From: Desulfurivibrio dismutans
GTDB lineage: Bacteria; Desulfobacterota; Desulfobulbia; Desulfobulbales; Desulfurivibrionaceae
DNA length: 64,000 bases
Reading direction: 5' to 3'
NCBI RefSeq assembly: GCF_029210385.1
Contig: NZ_JARGDQ010000006.1
Coordinates: 124,001-188,000 of the forward strand
The notes under the pieces were generated by a model. That model made no database searches. It was given only the letters and a program-made list of their open reading frames with translations, and was not told where the DNA came from. Within the stretch, counting starts at the first letter, position 1. Each line of letters starts with the position of its first letter. Below, piece after piece: positions 7,693 to 16,599 of this stretch. The position numbers and the translations under genes are program-made.

Positions 7693-8956
7693 TTTCAATA
7701 TCGTTATTCATCTCATCATCGACCACTGCCAGGCTGGCTTTGGCCGCTAACTGACCGCAGGCGGCGGAAATATCGCTCCCCCGGCTCTGGCGCAGCAGGG
7801 TGGTGTGGCCGGCTTTACGCAGGATTTGCCGGAAATTTTCCACCGTTTCTTCATCGGGGCGGCGGTAGGGGAAATCGGGGTTTTCCGGGTTTTCTTGGCT
7901 TTTCCGACTCTCCGGGCCTTCATTATAAGGCAGGATGTTGATCTTGCAGCGGATGCCGTGCAGTTTCTTGACCAGCAGCCGGGCCTGGGCGGCGGAATCG
8001 TTGAGGTCCTTGATCAGCACGTATTCGATCATGATTCGGCGTCGCGGCGGCAGGGGGTATTCCCGACAGGCCCGCAGCAGTTGATCCAGGGGGTATTTTT
8101 TGTTGATCGGCATCAACCTCTCGCGGATGGCATCGTCGGCGGCGTGCAGGGAGACCGCCAGGTTCACCGGTACCTGCTCCCCCATCTCCCGCATTTTCGG
8201 CACGATCCCGCAGGTGGAAACGGTGATCCGGCGGCCGGAAAAATCGTGGCCCCGCTGTTCCATCAGGATCTTGATGGCTCGGATCAGGTGGTCGAAATTG
8301 AGCAGCGGTTCCCCCATACCCATGAAGACCAGGTTGCTGATCCGGCTTTTTTCCGGTAACTGATCACGGTGTCGACGGGGTAAGCGGTCACGGGGTGCCG
8401 CAGGTTGCGGCAAGCGAGACGGTAAAGCGTACATCAGTACGTGAGCCGGCTCGATCGCCGCAAGATGCGGTGCCCCGTGATCGCTTACTTTTTCCGGGAT
8501 CGCCCCGGGGCGGGCCAGCAGCCAGCGCCAGGCGGCGTCCACCTGGCCGATGATCTCCGCCACCGTCAGGTTGCGCTTGAACCCCATGGTGCCGGTGAGG
8601 CAGAAACGGCAACCCATGGCGCAGCCCACCTGCGAGGAAACGCACAAGGTATAACGCTCATCTTCCGGAATCAGCACGCTTTCAATCACCTGGCCATCAT
8701 GCAGGGTGAAGGCGAACTTGACCGTGCCGTCGCGTGAGTGTTCCACCTTGGACGGTTCCAGCCGGCTGAGCATGGCCTTTTCGGCCAGCAGTCCCCGGAC
8801 ATGCTTGGCGATGTCGGTCATCGCCATGAAATCGGTGAAATCCGGCCGTTGAATCCAGGCGAAGATCTGGTTGGCCCGAAAGGGCTTGAGATCCAAGGAC
8901 TCCACCCAGGCGGTAAGTTCCGGCAGGGTCAGGTTTTTAAGATCGATTTTTTCCAC
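7688..8956 (-). CDS. rlmN: Dual-specificity RNA methyltransferase RlmN with an in-frame ~47-residue insertion
   Basis: 422 residues, longer than the usual 340-380. RlmN is a radical SAM enzyme that makes 2-methyladenosine in 23S rRNA (A2503) and some tRNAs. The cluster motif is CAMGCRFC near residue 118, and MGMGEPLLNFDHL follows. Between the helix ending LLARPGAIPEK and SRISNLVFMGMGEP the protein carries an extra Pro/Arg/Ala-rich stretch coded by a palindromic repeat (8381-8487). The extra segment ends LPEK, echoing the IPEK before it. The frame stays open, and the catalytic parts on both sides look intact. GTG start; GGGGAA lies upstream. Confidence 0.93.
   Translation of the reverse strand: MEKIDLKNLTLPELTAWVESLDLKPFRANQIFAWIQRPDFTDFMAMTDIAKHVRGLLAEKAMLSRLEPSKVEHSRDGTVKFAFTLHDGQVIESVLIPEDERYTLCVSSQVGCAMGCRFCLTGTMGFKRNLTVAEIIGQVDAAWRWLLARPGAIPEKVSDHGAPHLAAIEPAHVLMYALPSRLPQPAAPRDRLPRRHRDQLPEKSRISNLVFMGMGEPLLNFDHLIRAIKILMEQRGHDFSGRRITVSTCGIVPKMREMGEQVPVNLAVSLHAADDAIRERLMPINKKYPLDQLLRACREYPLPPRRRIMIEYVLIKDLNDSAAQARLLVKKLHGIRCKINILPYNEGPESRKSQENPENPDFPYRRPDEETVENFRQILRKAGHTTLLRQSRGSDISAACGQLAAKASLAVVDDEMNNDIEK
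8381..8487. repeat. Palindromic element copy A, inside rlmN
   Basis: 107 bases forming a near-perfect hairpin: outer arms of about 31 bases starting TAAGCGGTCACGGGGTGCCG, inner arms ending GCGTAC and GTACGTGAGC, and a four-base loop ATCA. It shares core sequence (TGCCGCAG..GCGGCAAGC and GATCGCCGCAA) with five other copies in the window. Flanks share TTTTTCCGG at 8348-8356 and 8489-8497, spaced 141 bases, which is exactly 47 codons. This looks like a target duplication around an in-frame insertion. Confidence 0.85.
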
Positions 8957-8971
8957 AAGATTCCCCGGGTT

Positions 8972-9865
8972 TTACAATGCCCGCCAGGCCTCCGGGCGCA
9001 GGCTGGTTTCCCCCGCCAGGGCCCGGTCGATGGCGGCCAGTACCGCCTCCCGGTCCCTGGGCAGGCGGGCGTTGATGGCCAGATAATTGGAAGGGTGGTT
9101 GCTTTGCAGTTGGCAGCGTAAATCACCCATGGCCGCCACCATTCGGCGCAGTTCCCGCAGCAGGCCGACCTGGTCCGGCAGCATGAATTCGCCTCGCTCG
9201 GCCGCCTGGTACAGCGGGGTGCCGGGCAACAGCATCAGGGTCAGGATGCCCACCTGGTTGGGCGCCATGGCCGCCAGCACCCGGCCGGTGGCCTCGGCGT
9301 GGGCGGCGGAGTTTTCCCGGCCGGCAATGCCCAGCAGGGCGGTGACCGACAAAAACAGCCCGGCGGCGCGCACCGCCTTTCCGGCGGCGATCATCTGCTC
9401 GGCCGTGCTGCCCTTGTCGATGGCGGCCAGGGTGGGGTCGTGGCCGCTTTCAAGGCCCAGGTAAACCCGGTCCAGTCCCAGTGCGGCCAGTTCCTGGAGT
9501 TCCTGAATGCTTTTGTGGCGCACCGCCTTGGCGTTGGCGTACAGACGCACCCGTTTAACCCAGGGCAGCCGCTGCCGGATATCCTGCAGCAGGCGGCGCA
9601 ACCTGGTCTGCGGCAGGATCAGCACATCGCCGTCGGCCAGGAAGAGGCGGGATTGGCGCCGGCAGTAGCGGGCGGCAAATTCCAGGTCGACGGCGATGGT
9701 TTCTTCATTTTTCAGACGGAACGGCTCCGCCTTATAGGTACCGCAAAAGGTACAGCGGTTATGGGAACAACCCACCGTCACCTGCAGAATGATGCTGTCC
9801 GCCTCGCTGGGCGGGCGGATCAGGTGTTCTCCTTGATAATCCACAATATCAGTTGTTTCTGGCAA
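8972..9865 (-). CDS. Radical SAM protein with CX4CX2C motif
   Basis: 297 residues from a TTG codon that overlaps the end of serC by 17 bases; other weak starts are GTG 9844 and a CTG after AAGGAG. The cluster site reads CSHNRCTFCGTYK, four residues between the first two Cys instead of the usual three. The later GLDRVYLGLESGHD and LTLMLLPGTPLYQ blocks fit the Elp3/HemN-like radical SAM barrel. No B12-binding or TRAM domain is present. I know similar CSHNxCTFC proteins only as uncharacterised radical SAM proteins. It lies between serC and rlmN on one strand, probably co-transcribed; substrate unknown. Confidence 0.82.
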   Translation of the reverse strand: MPETTDIVDYQGEHLIRPPSEADSIILQVTVGCSHNRCTFCGTYKAEPFRLKNEETIAVDLEFAARYCRRQSRLFLADGDVLILPQTRLRRLLQDIRQRLPWVKRVRLYANAKAVRHKSIQELQELAALGLDRVYLGLESGHDPTLAAIDKGSTAEQMIAAGKAVRAAGLFLSVTALLGIAGRENSAAHAEATGRVLAAMAPNQVGILTLMLLPGTPLYQAAERGEFMLPDQVGLLRELRRMVAAMGDLRCQLQSNHPSNYLAINARLPRDREAVLAAIDRALAGETSLRPEAWRAL

Positions 9866-10934
9866 ATTCTTCCATGAACGCCACCAGTTTTTCCACCCCC
9901 TCGCGGGGGAAGGCGTTGTAGATGGAGGCCCGGCAGCCGCCCACCGAGCGGTGACCCTTGAGGCCGCTCAAATTACGGGCGGCGGCCTCCTGGATGAACT
10001 TGGCCTCCAGTTCCGGGGTGGGCAGGTTGAAGGCGACGTTCATCAGGGAGCGGGATTCATGGCGGGCATGCCCCCGGTAAAAGTCCAACCGGTCAATGGT
10101 GTCGTACAGCAAGGCGGCCTTTTCCTTGTTGATCCGCTCGATGGCCGCCAGGCCGCCTAAATTTTTGAGCCATTTTAAAACCAGCCCCACCACGTAAATG
10201 GCGAAACAGGGCGGGGTGTTGAACATGGAGCCCTTGTCGGCGTGGGTCCGGTAGTTGAACATGGTGGGGAGGTGGTCCGGGGCTTTAGCCAGCAGGTCTT
10301 CGCGGATGATCACCGTAGTAACTCCGGCCGGCCCCATGTTTTTCTGGGCCCCGGCAAATACCAGGCCAAAGGGGCGGATATCAAAGGGCCGGGAGAGGAT
10401 GTCCGAGGACATATCACAGACCAGGGGCGCGTGGGTGGCGGGAAAGCTCTGGAATTGCGTGCCGTAAATGGTATTATTGGACACGAAATAAAGGTATTCG
10501 GCATCTTCGCCCACCCGGTAGTCGGTAGCGGCGGGGACATGGTTGTAAACCTCGCCCTCGCTGGAGTAGGCCACATCAATCTCGCCGAAGAGCTTGGCCT
10601 CCTTGATGGCTTTCTTGGCCCAGACCCCGGTATTGAGATAACAGGCTTTTTGGCTGGTGCCCGGCCCCAGCAGGTTCATGGGGATCATGGCAAACTGGGT
10701 GGAGGCCCCACCCTGGAGAAAGAGCACCTTGTAGTTGGCGGGGATATCCAACAGTTCCCGGAGCAGTTGTTCCGCCTCCTCGGTAACCGCCACAAAATCC
10801 TTGGATCGATGGCTCATTTCGATGATACTCATCCCCAGATCGCGGTAGTTGACGAGATCACGGGAGGCTTGGGCCAGGACCTCCGGCGGCAGGGTGGCCG
10901 GCCCGGCACTGAAATTAAAAATACGCTCCGGCAT
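9849..10934 (-). CDS. serC: Phosphoserine aminotransferase
   Basis: 361 residues, the standard length. SerC is a PLP enzyme that converts 3-phosphohydroxypyruvate to phosphoserine in serine synthesis. The start reads RIFNFSAGPATLPPEVL, as in nearly all SerC. LFLQGGASTQFAMIPMNLL binds the cofactor phosphate, and the PLP lysine is in FAGAQKNMGPAG near residue 197. ATG with AAGGAG 7 bases upstream. Divergent from miaA. The downstream radical SAM gene overlaps its stop. Serine feeds one-carbon units into the folate pool used by the Wood-Ljungdahl genes elsewhere in the window. Confidence 0.97.
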   Translation of the reverse strand: MPERIFNFSAGPATLPPEVLAQASRDLVNYRDLGMSIIEMSHRSKDFVAVTEEAEQLLRELLDIPANYKVLFLQGGASTQFAMIPMNLLGPGTSQKACYLNTGVWAKKAIKEAKLFGEIDVAYSSEGEVYNHVPAATDYRVGEDAEYLYFVSNNTIYGTQFQSFPATHAPLVCDMSSDILSRPFDIRPFGLVFAGAQKNMGPAGVTTVIIREDLLAKAPDHLPTMFNYRTHADKGSMFNTPPCFAIYVVGLVLKWLKNLGGLAAIERINKEKAALLYDTIDRLDFYRGHARHESRSLMNVAFNLPTPELEAKFIQEAAARNLSGLKGHRSVGGCRASIYNAFPREGVEKLVAFMEEFARNN

Positions 10935-11024
10935 TTCTTTCTCCTTGGCTGTAACTTAATGGGTTTCAGGTAAGTTTCAGGGAACTTTGGTGTAAGTTCC
11001 GGGGTGCAAAATAATCGAAAATCC

Positions 11025-11972
11025 ATGAAAGATTTGGGAATCTACAGAAAAAACGGCCAACCAACAACCGTTTTCTGCCTGGTGGGGCCCACGGCGGTGG
11101 GCAAGACCGCCCTGGCCCTGGAATTGGCCGAGCACTACGAAGCTGAAATCATCAGTGTCGACTCCATGCAGGTGTACCGTTACCTGGATATCGGCACCGC
11201 CAAGGCCACCCCGGAAGAGCGTCGCCGGGTTCCCCATCATTTGATAGATATCATCGATCCCGATGAAGATTACAGCCTGGCCCGTTTTCTGGCCGATGCC
11301 GCCGCCGCCTTGGCCGATATCGGCCGGCGCGGGCGGGCGGCGCTGTTCACCGGCGGCACCGGTTTATATTTACGGGGGCTCAGGGCGGGGATCTTTGACC
11401 TGGGGCCGCCCGACGAGCACCTGCGGGCCGAACTGGCCCGGCGCCTGACGGAAGAGGGCGCCAGCGCTCTTTATGCCGAGCTGCAGCGGGTGGACCCGGC
11501 ATCGGCCAGCCGTATTCACCCCAACGACCGGCAACGGCTGTTGCGGGCCCTGGAAATTTTTTACCACAGCGGCACCCCGTGGTCGGAACATCTGCGCCGG
11601 GGCAAGCAGAACGCCTTACTGCCGGATAGAGTGCCGGTGATCGGGCTTGCCTGTGAACGGGATATCTTGTATGAACGGATAAACCGCCGGGTGGACAGCA
11701 TGCTGGCGGTCGGGCTGATTGACGAGGTGCAGGGGCTGCTGGCCCGAGGCTACGGCCCGGAACTGCCCCCCATGCAGGCCATAGGGTATCGCCACATGGT
11801 GCAGTATCTCAATGGTTCCTGGACCCTGGAGCAGGCCCGGGAACTGCTGGCCCGGGATACCCGGCGCTATGCCAAGCGCCAGCTTACCTGGCTTCGCCAA
11901 ACCTCGGGAATAATCTGGTGCGACCAGCAAGATCACACGTCAATTAAAAGGGTTATCGACAAAAATTCATGA
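11025..11972 (+). CDS. miaA: tRNA dimethylallyltransferase
   Basis: 315 residues from ATG 11025; a GTG at 11004 would add seven residues, and neither start has a clear ribosome site. MiaA adds a dimethylallyl group to A37 of tRNAs reading U-starting codons. The P-loop GPTAVGKT lies near residue 22, followed by ISVDSMQVYRYLDIGTAKAT (catalytic Asp and substrate contacts), HHLIDIIDP and FTGGTGLYLRGL. Its product is the substrate of MiaB, coded at 16600. The last four bases (ATGA) overlap the pgsA start, indicating translational coupling. Confidence 0.96.
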   Translation: MKDLGIYRKNGQPTTVFCLVGPTAVGKTALALELAEHYEAEIISVDSMQVYRYLDIGTAKATPEERRRVPHHLIDIIDPDEDYSLARFLADAAAALADIGRRGRAALFTGGTGLYLRGLRAGIFDLGPPDEHLRAELARRLTEEGASALYAELQRVDPASASRIHPNDRQRLLRALEIFYHSGTPWSEHLRRGKQNALLPDRVPVIGLACERDILYERINRRVDSMLAVGLIDEVQGLLARGYGPELPPMQAIGYRHMVQYLNGSWTLEQARELLARDTRRYAKRQLTWLRQTSGIIWCDQQDHTSIKRVIDKNS

Positions 11973-12520
11973 ACATTCCCAACCTGATCACCATTGTTCG
12001 CATCCTGCTGGTGCCCTTGCTGGCGATTTTTCTGTTGGAAGAAAAATATAACTTGGCCCTGTTGGTGTTTATTATTGCCGGCATCAGCGATGGCCTGGAT
12101 GGCTTTCTGGCCCGCCTGCTCAAGCAAAAAACCCGCTTGGGGGCGATTCTCGATCCCGTTGCCGACAAGGCTCTACTGATTACCACTTTTGTCATCCTGG
12201 CCGTGTTGGGGGTTATCCCCCAGTGGCTCACGGTGCTGGTGGTCAGCCGCGACCTGCTGATTATTCTCGGTTTCGGGATTCTGGTACTCACCGGGCGAAG
12301 TTTTCAGATTGCCCCGACCTACACCAGCAAACTGACCACCGTCTTCCAACTGGCCACGGTTATTTACTTTTTAGGCCTTGAGTACCTGTTGCCGCTGCTG
12401 TTTTTGCGGGACTACCTGATCATCGCCACGGCCCTGCTGACCATGCTCTCCTGCGCCCATTACCTGGTGGTGTTCTTTCGCTTTCTGGGCGCCGAACATG
12501 ACGAAAAAAAAACGCATTAA
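11969..12520 (+). CDS. pgsA: CDP-diacylglycerol--glycerol-3-phosphate 3-phosphatidyltransferase
   Basis: 183 residues, the normal size. PgsA is an inner-membrane enzyme making phosphatidylglycerol phosphate. The CDP-alcohol phosphotransferase signature DGLDGFLARLLKQKTRLG followed by AILDPVADK is complete (residues about 35-60). Several hydrophobic helices surround it. The protein starts MNIPNLITIVRILLVPL, typical for PgsA. It overlaps miaA by four bases and is followed 22 bases later by recJ, so miaA-pgsA-recJ is probably one operon. A close relative with another alcohol acceptor cannot be excluded. Confidence 0.92.
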   Translation: MNIPNLITIVRILLVPLLAIFLLEEKYNLALLVFIIAGISDGLDGFLARLLKQKTRLGAILDPVADKALLITTFVILAVLGVIPQWLTVLVVSRDLLIILGFGILVLTGRSFQIAPTYTSKLTTVFQLATVIYFLGLEYLLPLLFLRDYLIIATALLTMLSCAHYLVVFFRFLGAEHDEKKTH

Positions 12521-12542
12521 TCAAACAGGATAAAAAACAAAG

Positions 12543-14324
12543 ATGATGTACTCTGCAGCCACCGGCCAGAGGATGGGGAAGCGGGCGGAAATTGATCCTT
12601 CCTACTGCCGCAGCCTGGCCGCCGAACTGCGACTGCCAGAAGCTCTGGTGGCCGTACTGCTACGCCGGGGCCATGACGATAAGGCCGGCATTGAAAGCTT
12701 CTTGCGCCCCAACCTGACCGATCTGCCGGACCCTGATCTGATGCTGGGGATGAACTTGGCGGTGGAATTGATCGCCAGCGCTCTGGGCAGCCGGCAACCC
12801 ATCGTGGTGTACGCCGACTATGACGTCGACGGCCTCAGCGCTGGAGCTGTACTCTATAAGTTCCTGAAACAACTGGACTGTAAGCAACTGCACTACCTGC
12901 TTCCCCATCGGAGTGAAGACGGTTACGGGGTCCATGCCCACCTGCTGGCGGAACTGCAAAAAAAATTGGGGCCCACCACTCGGCCACTGCTAATCACCGT
13001 AGATTGCGGCATCGGCGACCACCAGGCTCTGGCCGAAGCCCGGGAGATGGGCTACACGGTGATCGTCACCGACCACCACCGTCCTGCGGCCACGCTGCCG
13101 CCAGCCGCCGCCATCCTCAACCCCCATCAGGGCGGCTGCCCCTTTCCCTGTAAAAACCTGGCCGGGGTAGGGGTGGCCTTTTACCTGCTGATGGGGTTGC
13201 GGCGCCATTTGGCCGGCGAGGGTTTTTTTGGCAGCGGTGAACCGCCCAATCTCAAGGAATACCTTGACCTGGTGGCCTTGGGCACGGTGGCGGACATGGT
13301 CGCCCTGCGGGGAGCCAACCGTATCCTGGTACGGGCCGGGCTTGAGGTGCTGCAGGGCTGCAGTCGGCCCGGGCTGGCAGCCCTGACCGCCACCGCTGGC
13401 ATCAACCCCGAGGGGGCTGCTAAAGGCAGCACCAAAAGATCACTGTATCCAGAAGATATATCTTTTGTTTTAGCCCCGAGACTGAATGCCGCCGGCCGGG
13501 TGGCCACTCCGGAGACGGCTTTCCGGTTGCTGATTACCGATGATCCTTCGGAGGCACTGGCGCTGGCGGCCGAGCTTGAAGATCTGAACCGCTGGCGACG
13601 GGAGTTGAGCGATCAGGTCTATCAGCAGGCCAAAGAACAGGTTGTGGCCTCCGGGCAACAAAATAACCATGTCCTGGTACTGGCCGATAAAGACTGGCAT
13701 CCCGGAGTGCTGGGGATTGCCGCCACCCGGTTGCAGCAGGACTTCAACCGACCGGTGCTGCTGCTGGGCCAGGCCAGCCTTGAAATGCTCAAGGGGTCGG
13801 GGCGCAGCATCGAAGGCCTGGACCTGCTGGCCGCAGTCGACGGCTGCCGGGATTTGCTGCTGGGCTACGGCGGCCATGCGGCAGCCCTGGGGGTTAGCCT
13901 GCACCCGGACCGGCTGGCCGACTTCCGGACGATGCTCAATAATGAAGTCGGCCGGCAGTTGGCGGCACTCGAAACCACACCGGCCATCAGCGTGGACTGG
14001 TATTTTACCGATGGCCGCATCGATGCCGGCTTGACCGGTAACTATCATCTGCTGGAGCCATTCGGGCCCGGCAACCCGGAACCGCTGTTTCAAGTGCGGG
14101 GGGCGTTGTCCCAGGCCGGAGCAGTGGGCCGGGATCAGAACCATTTACGCTTTCGCTGGCAGCAGAAGGATCTCAACCTGCCGGGCATTGCGTTCGGTTA
14201 CGGCAACTCTTTAGGGCACCAAAACCCGGGGCCGGTGGAACTGATTTTCGCCCTGCGGCGCAACATTTACCAGGGCCGGGTCAGCTGGCAACTGCAGGCC
14301 AAATCCATCAAAAAAGCGATCTGA
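12543..14324 (+). CDS. recJ: Single-stranded-DNA-specific exonuclease RecJ
   Basis: 593 residues. RecJ degrades single-stranded DNA 5' to 3' in recombination and repair. DHH-family metal motifs are visible: VVYADYDVDGLSAGAVL near residue 85, ITVDCGIGDHQAL, VIVTDHHRP near residue 175, and the aspartate of LDLVALGTVADMVAL near residue 240. The DHHA1 part follows with GYGGHAAALGVSL near residue 440, and an OB-fold C-terminus completes it. Two ATGs are adjacent at the start, and a weak AGGA lies upstream. A terminator-like repeat follows the stop. Third gene of the miaA-pgsA-recJ group. Confidence 0.96.
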   Translation: MMYSAATGQRMGKRAEIDPSYCRSLAAELRLPEALVAVLLRRGHDDKAGIESFLRPNLTDLPDPDLMLGMNLAVELIASALGSRQPIVVYADYDVDGLSAGAVLYKFLKQLDCKQLHYLLPHRSEDGYGVHAHLLAELQKKLGPTTRPLLITVDCGIGDHQALAEAREMGYTVIVTDHHRPAATLPPAAAILNPHQGGCPFPCKNLAGVGVAFYLLMGLRRHLAGEGFFGSGEPPNLKEYLDLVALGTVADMVALRGANRILVRAGLEVLQGCSRPGLAALTATAGINPEGAAKGSTKRSLYPEDISFVLAPRLNAAGRVATPETAFRLLITDDPSEALALAAELEDLNRWRRELSDQVYQQAKEQVVASGQQNNHVLVLADKDWHPGVLGIAATRLQQDFNRPVLLLGQASLEMLKGSGRSIEGLDLLAAVDGCRDLLLGYGGHAAALGVSLHPDRLADFRTMLNNEVGRQLAALETTPAISVDWYFTDGRIDAGLTGNYHLLEPFGPGNPEPLFQVRGALSQAGAVGRDQNHLRFRWQQKDLNLPGIAFGYGNSLGHQNPGPVELIFALRRNIYQGRVSWQLQAKSIKKAI

Positions 14325-14335
14325 GCGACTGCACC

Positions 14336-14392
14336 AAAAAAGGCAGGGCAGCGGCTGTTTTGTTTAACGACCGTTTTGTAACTGCCTTTTTT
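14336..14392 (+). terminator. Possible rho-independent terminator of recJ
   Basis: AAAAAAGGCAG pairs with CTGCCTTTTTT across a 35-base loop that starts 12 bases after the recJ stop. The T-run and perfect 11-bp stem are good; the long loop is unusual and lowers confidence. Confidence 0.5.
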
Positions 14393-14550
14393 ATTGTGAT
14401 TATGCAAACTATACATAATATACATTATGCGACATTATAAAATAATGTGGTACCGACGGGGAACTGGCAAGCGGCAATATGTGGCATCTGCCAGGGGCCG
14501 CCGGCGAGGCTTTTTCGTGCCCGTTCTGATCGCCCTGTAAATCCCTGAGC

Positions 14551-14657
14551 GGATCACCCAGCAGCACCCCATCTTGCGGCGATCAGGTCGGCTTGAGTAC
14601 CTGATGTAAGCTACGCCGACTTGGCTTACCGCAACCTGTGGCACTACTGAACAGTTA
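14551..14657. repeat. Palindromic element copy B, recJ-purB gap
   Basis: Long imperfect palindrome centred near 14602. The left arm contains CAGCAGCACCCCATCTTGCG, and the right arm contains CCGCAACCTGTGGCACTACTG; the centre is GAGTAC-CTGAT-GTAAGC. The core matches the other copies, but more mismatches between arms suggest that it is an older or decaying copy. Confidence 0.7.
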
Positions 14658-14823
14658 CGTGCCAGAATGAGCTGGATAGTCACCATTGTTTAAAGCATTT
14701 TGGTTAAAATTCTGGTAAGTATAGTCCTCTTCAGCGCTGCCCAGACCTCCCCGGGCCGGCGTTCTGATTTGCGGCTTTATGCATGTTTATTCAATAAGTT
14801 AATTATAAAACTGGAGAAGTTGT

Positions 14824-16269
14824 ATGAATCGTGAAGTTTACCAGGAGCCTTTGGTCAGCCGTTACACCAGCCCGGAAATGCAGGCCATTTTTTCCGAGCG
14901 CAGCAAGTTTTCCACCTGGCGGCGCTGCTGGATCGCCCTGGCCGAAGCCCAGCATGAACTGGGCCTGGATGACCTGGTAACCACGGAGATGCTCGAAGAG
15001 CTGCGGCAAAACGCCGATAATGTCGATTTTGAAACGGCGGCGGCCAAGGAAAAGGAAATCCGCCACGATGTCATGGCCCACGTCTACGCCTACGGCAAAC
15101 AGTGCCCCACCGCCGAACCCATCATCCATTTGGGCGCCACCTCCCAGTTTGTCGGCTGCAACACAGACCTGCTGTTGCAGAAACGGGCTCTGACCATGGT
15201 GAAAAAGGCCCTGCTGCAGGTAATTGTCAACCTTGCCAAGTTCTGCCGCCAATACAAAGACCTGGCCACCCTGGGCTACACCCATTACCAGCCGGCCCAG
15301 CCCACCACTGTGGGTAAGCGCCACACCCTGTACCTGCATGATCTGCTCATGGACCTGGAGGCCATTGAATGGCTGGAAGGTCAGATCAAGGCCCGGGGCG
15401 CCAAGGGCACGGTGGGCACCCAGGCCACCTTCCTGGAGTTGTTCAACGGCGACCACGACAAGGTGCGGCAACTGGATCAACTGGTGGCCGAAAAACTTGG
15501 ATTTTCCACGGTTTTTTCTGTCACCGGACAGACTTACAGCCGCAAACTGGATGTCAAGATCGCCGAGGTACTGGCCGGCATTGCCGCATCGGCCCACAAG
15601 TTTGCCGTCGATCTGCGCCTGCTTTCAAACCTCAAGGTGCAGGAGGAGCCCTTTGCCAAGAACCAGGTGGGCAGCTCGGCCATGGCCTACAAGCGCAACC
15701 CCATGCGTTCGGAACGGATGACCGGCCTGGCCCGCAAGCTCATGGGCCTGGTGCCGGATTTTTATGCCACCTACGCCAACCAGTGGTTCGAACGTACCCT
15801 TGATGACTCCGCCATTCGCCGCATGGACATCCCTCAGGCCTTTCTGCTCACCGACGCCATTCTGCGGCTGTACATGAATATTACCTCGGATATGGTTGTT
15901 TATCCGAAACAAATAGAAAGATACCTGCGCCAGGAACTGCCCTTTATGGCCACCGAGAAGATGCTCATGGCGGCGGTGCGCAAAGGCGCCAGCCGGCAGG
16001 AGATGCATGAGGTTATCAAACAGCATTCGGTGGAGGCGGGCAAAAAGGTCAAAGAAGAAGGCGGCGACAACGATCTGCTGGCCCGCCTGGCCGCCGACCC
16101 GGCCATGCCCTTCACCCTGGCCGAACTGGAGGGCATGCTGGCCAATCCCGCCGAATTCACTGGCCGGGCCGAAGCCCAAACCGAGGAGTTTTTGCAGGAA
16201 GAAGTTGAGCCGCGGCTGAACCGTTACCGTGCGCTGCTGGGCGAGATGGACAGCAGTCTGCAGGTGTAA
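14824..16269 (+). CDS. purB: Adenylosuccinate lyase
   Basis: 481 residues, slightly longer than the usual 430-460. PurB cleaves SAICAR and adenylosuccinate in purine synthesis. The fumarase-superfamily signature GSSAMAYKRNPMRSE lies near residue 280. Catalytic-region text HDVMAHVYAYG and HLGATSQFVGCNTDL lies near residues 80-115, and the THYQPAQPTTVGKR block near residue 160. The ATG follows GGAGAAG. The two-base gap to the DUF4911 gene suggests co-transcription with miaB. Confidence 0.95.
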   Translation: MNREVYQEPLVSRYTSPEMQAIFSERSKFSTWRRCWIALAEAQHELGLDDLVTTEMLEELRQNADNVDFETAAAKEKEIRHDVMAHVYAYGKQCPTAEPIIHLGATSQFVGCNTDLLLQKRALTMVKKALLQVIVNLAKFCRQYKDLATLGYTHYQPAQPTTVGKRHTLYLHDLLMDLEAIEWLEGQIKARGAKGTVGTQATFLELFNGDHDKVRQLDQLVAEKLGFSTVFSVTGQTYSRKLDVKIAEVLAGIAASAHKFAVDLRLLSNLKVQEEPFAKNQVGSSAMAYKRNPMRSERMTGLARKLMGLVPDFYATYANQWFERTLDDSAIRRMDIPQAFLLTDAILRLYMNITSDMVVYPKQIERYLRQELPFMATEKMLMAAVRKGASRQEMHEVIKQHSVEAGKKVKEEGGDNDLLARLAADPAMPFTLAELEGMLANPAEFTGRAEAQTEEFLQEEVEPRLNRYRALLGEMDSSLQV

Positions 16270-16270
16270 G

Positions 16271-16555
16271 ATGAATCAGCCGGATTCGACGATCTCCACT
16301 GTCATCACCGTAAACACTGAAAAAATAGGTTTTTTCAGGTTTATTTTGGAGTCTTATGATAACCTGGCGATCCTCACCACTCTGGACCGGCAACAGGGCG
16401 TGGTGGCGCTGCGTTATCCCGCCGGCAACCAAGCGGAGGTCGAGGAACTGCTGACCGCCCTACCCCCGCAGTTGGTTATCTCTGTGAAGCCAACTGTGCC
16501 GGTTGACCCCACCGGTGCACCGCCGGCACCTCCTTCAGGTGAAAATCTTAACTGA
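16271..16555 (+). CDS. DUF4911 family small protein
   Basis: 94 residues from ATG 16271, one base after the purB stop; an open frame further upstream lies inside purB and is ignored. Residues about 12-75 (EKIGFFRFILESYDNLAILTT..., then VALRYPAGNQAEVEELL) match the pattern of DUF4911, a short family I associate with Desulfobacterota, often beside miaB. The function is unknown; the fold may be ACT-like, given its beta-alpha-beta appearance. The C-terminus is a Pro-rich tail. Its place between purB and miaB suggests linked expression. Confidence 0.65.
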   Translation: MNQPDSTISTVITVNTEKIGFFRFILESYDNLAILTTLDRQQGVVALRYPAGNQAEVEELLTALPPQLVISVKPTVPVDPTGAPPAPPSGENLN

Positions 16556-16599
16556 CATAAAAACGCAAGATTGAAGAGTTACACATAACATTTAAAAAA

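Larger units (their letters stand above)
14325..14823. other. Intergenic region recJ-purB (499 bases)
   Basis: Holds a terminator-like structure just after recJ, an A/T-rich stretch with TACATAATATACATTATG near 14405, palindromic element copy B at 14551-14657, and an A/T-rich purB leader. The minus-strand open frame at 14435-14686 runs through the palindrome and has no credible protein features, so I do not call it a gene. Confidence 0.7.

Noticed and set aside
14435-14686. 83-codon minus-strand frame between recJ and purB
   Set aside because: Runs through palindromic copy B; no family features, no ribosome site.
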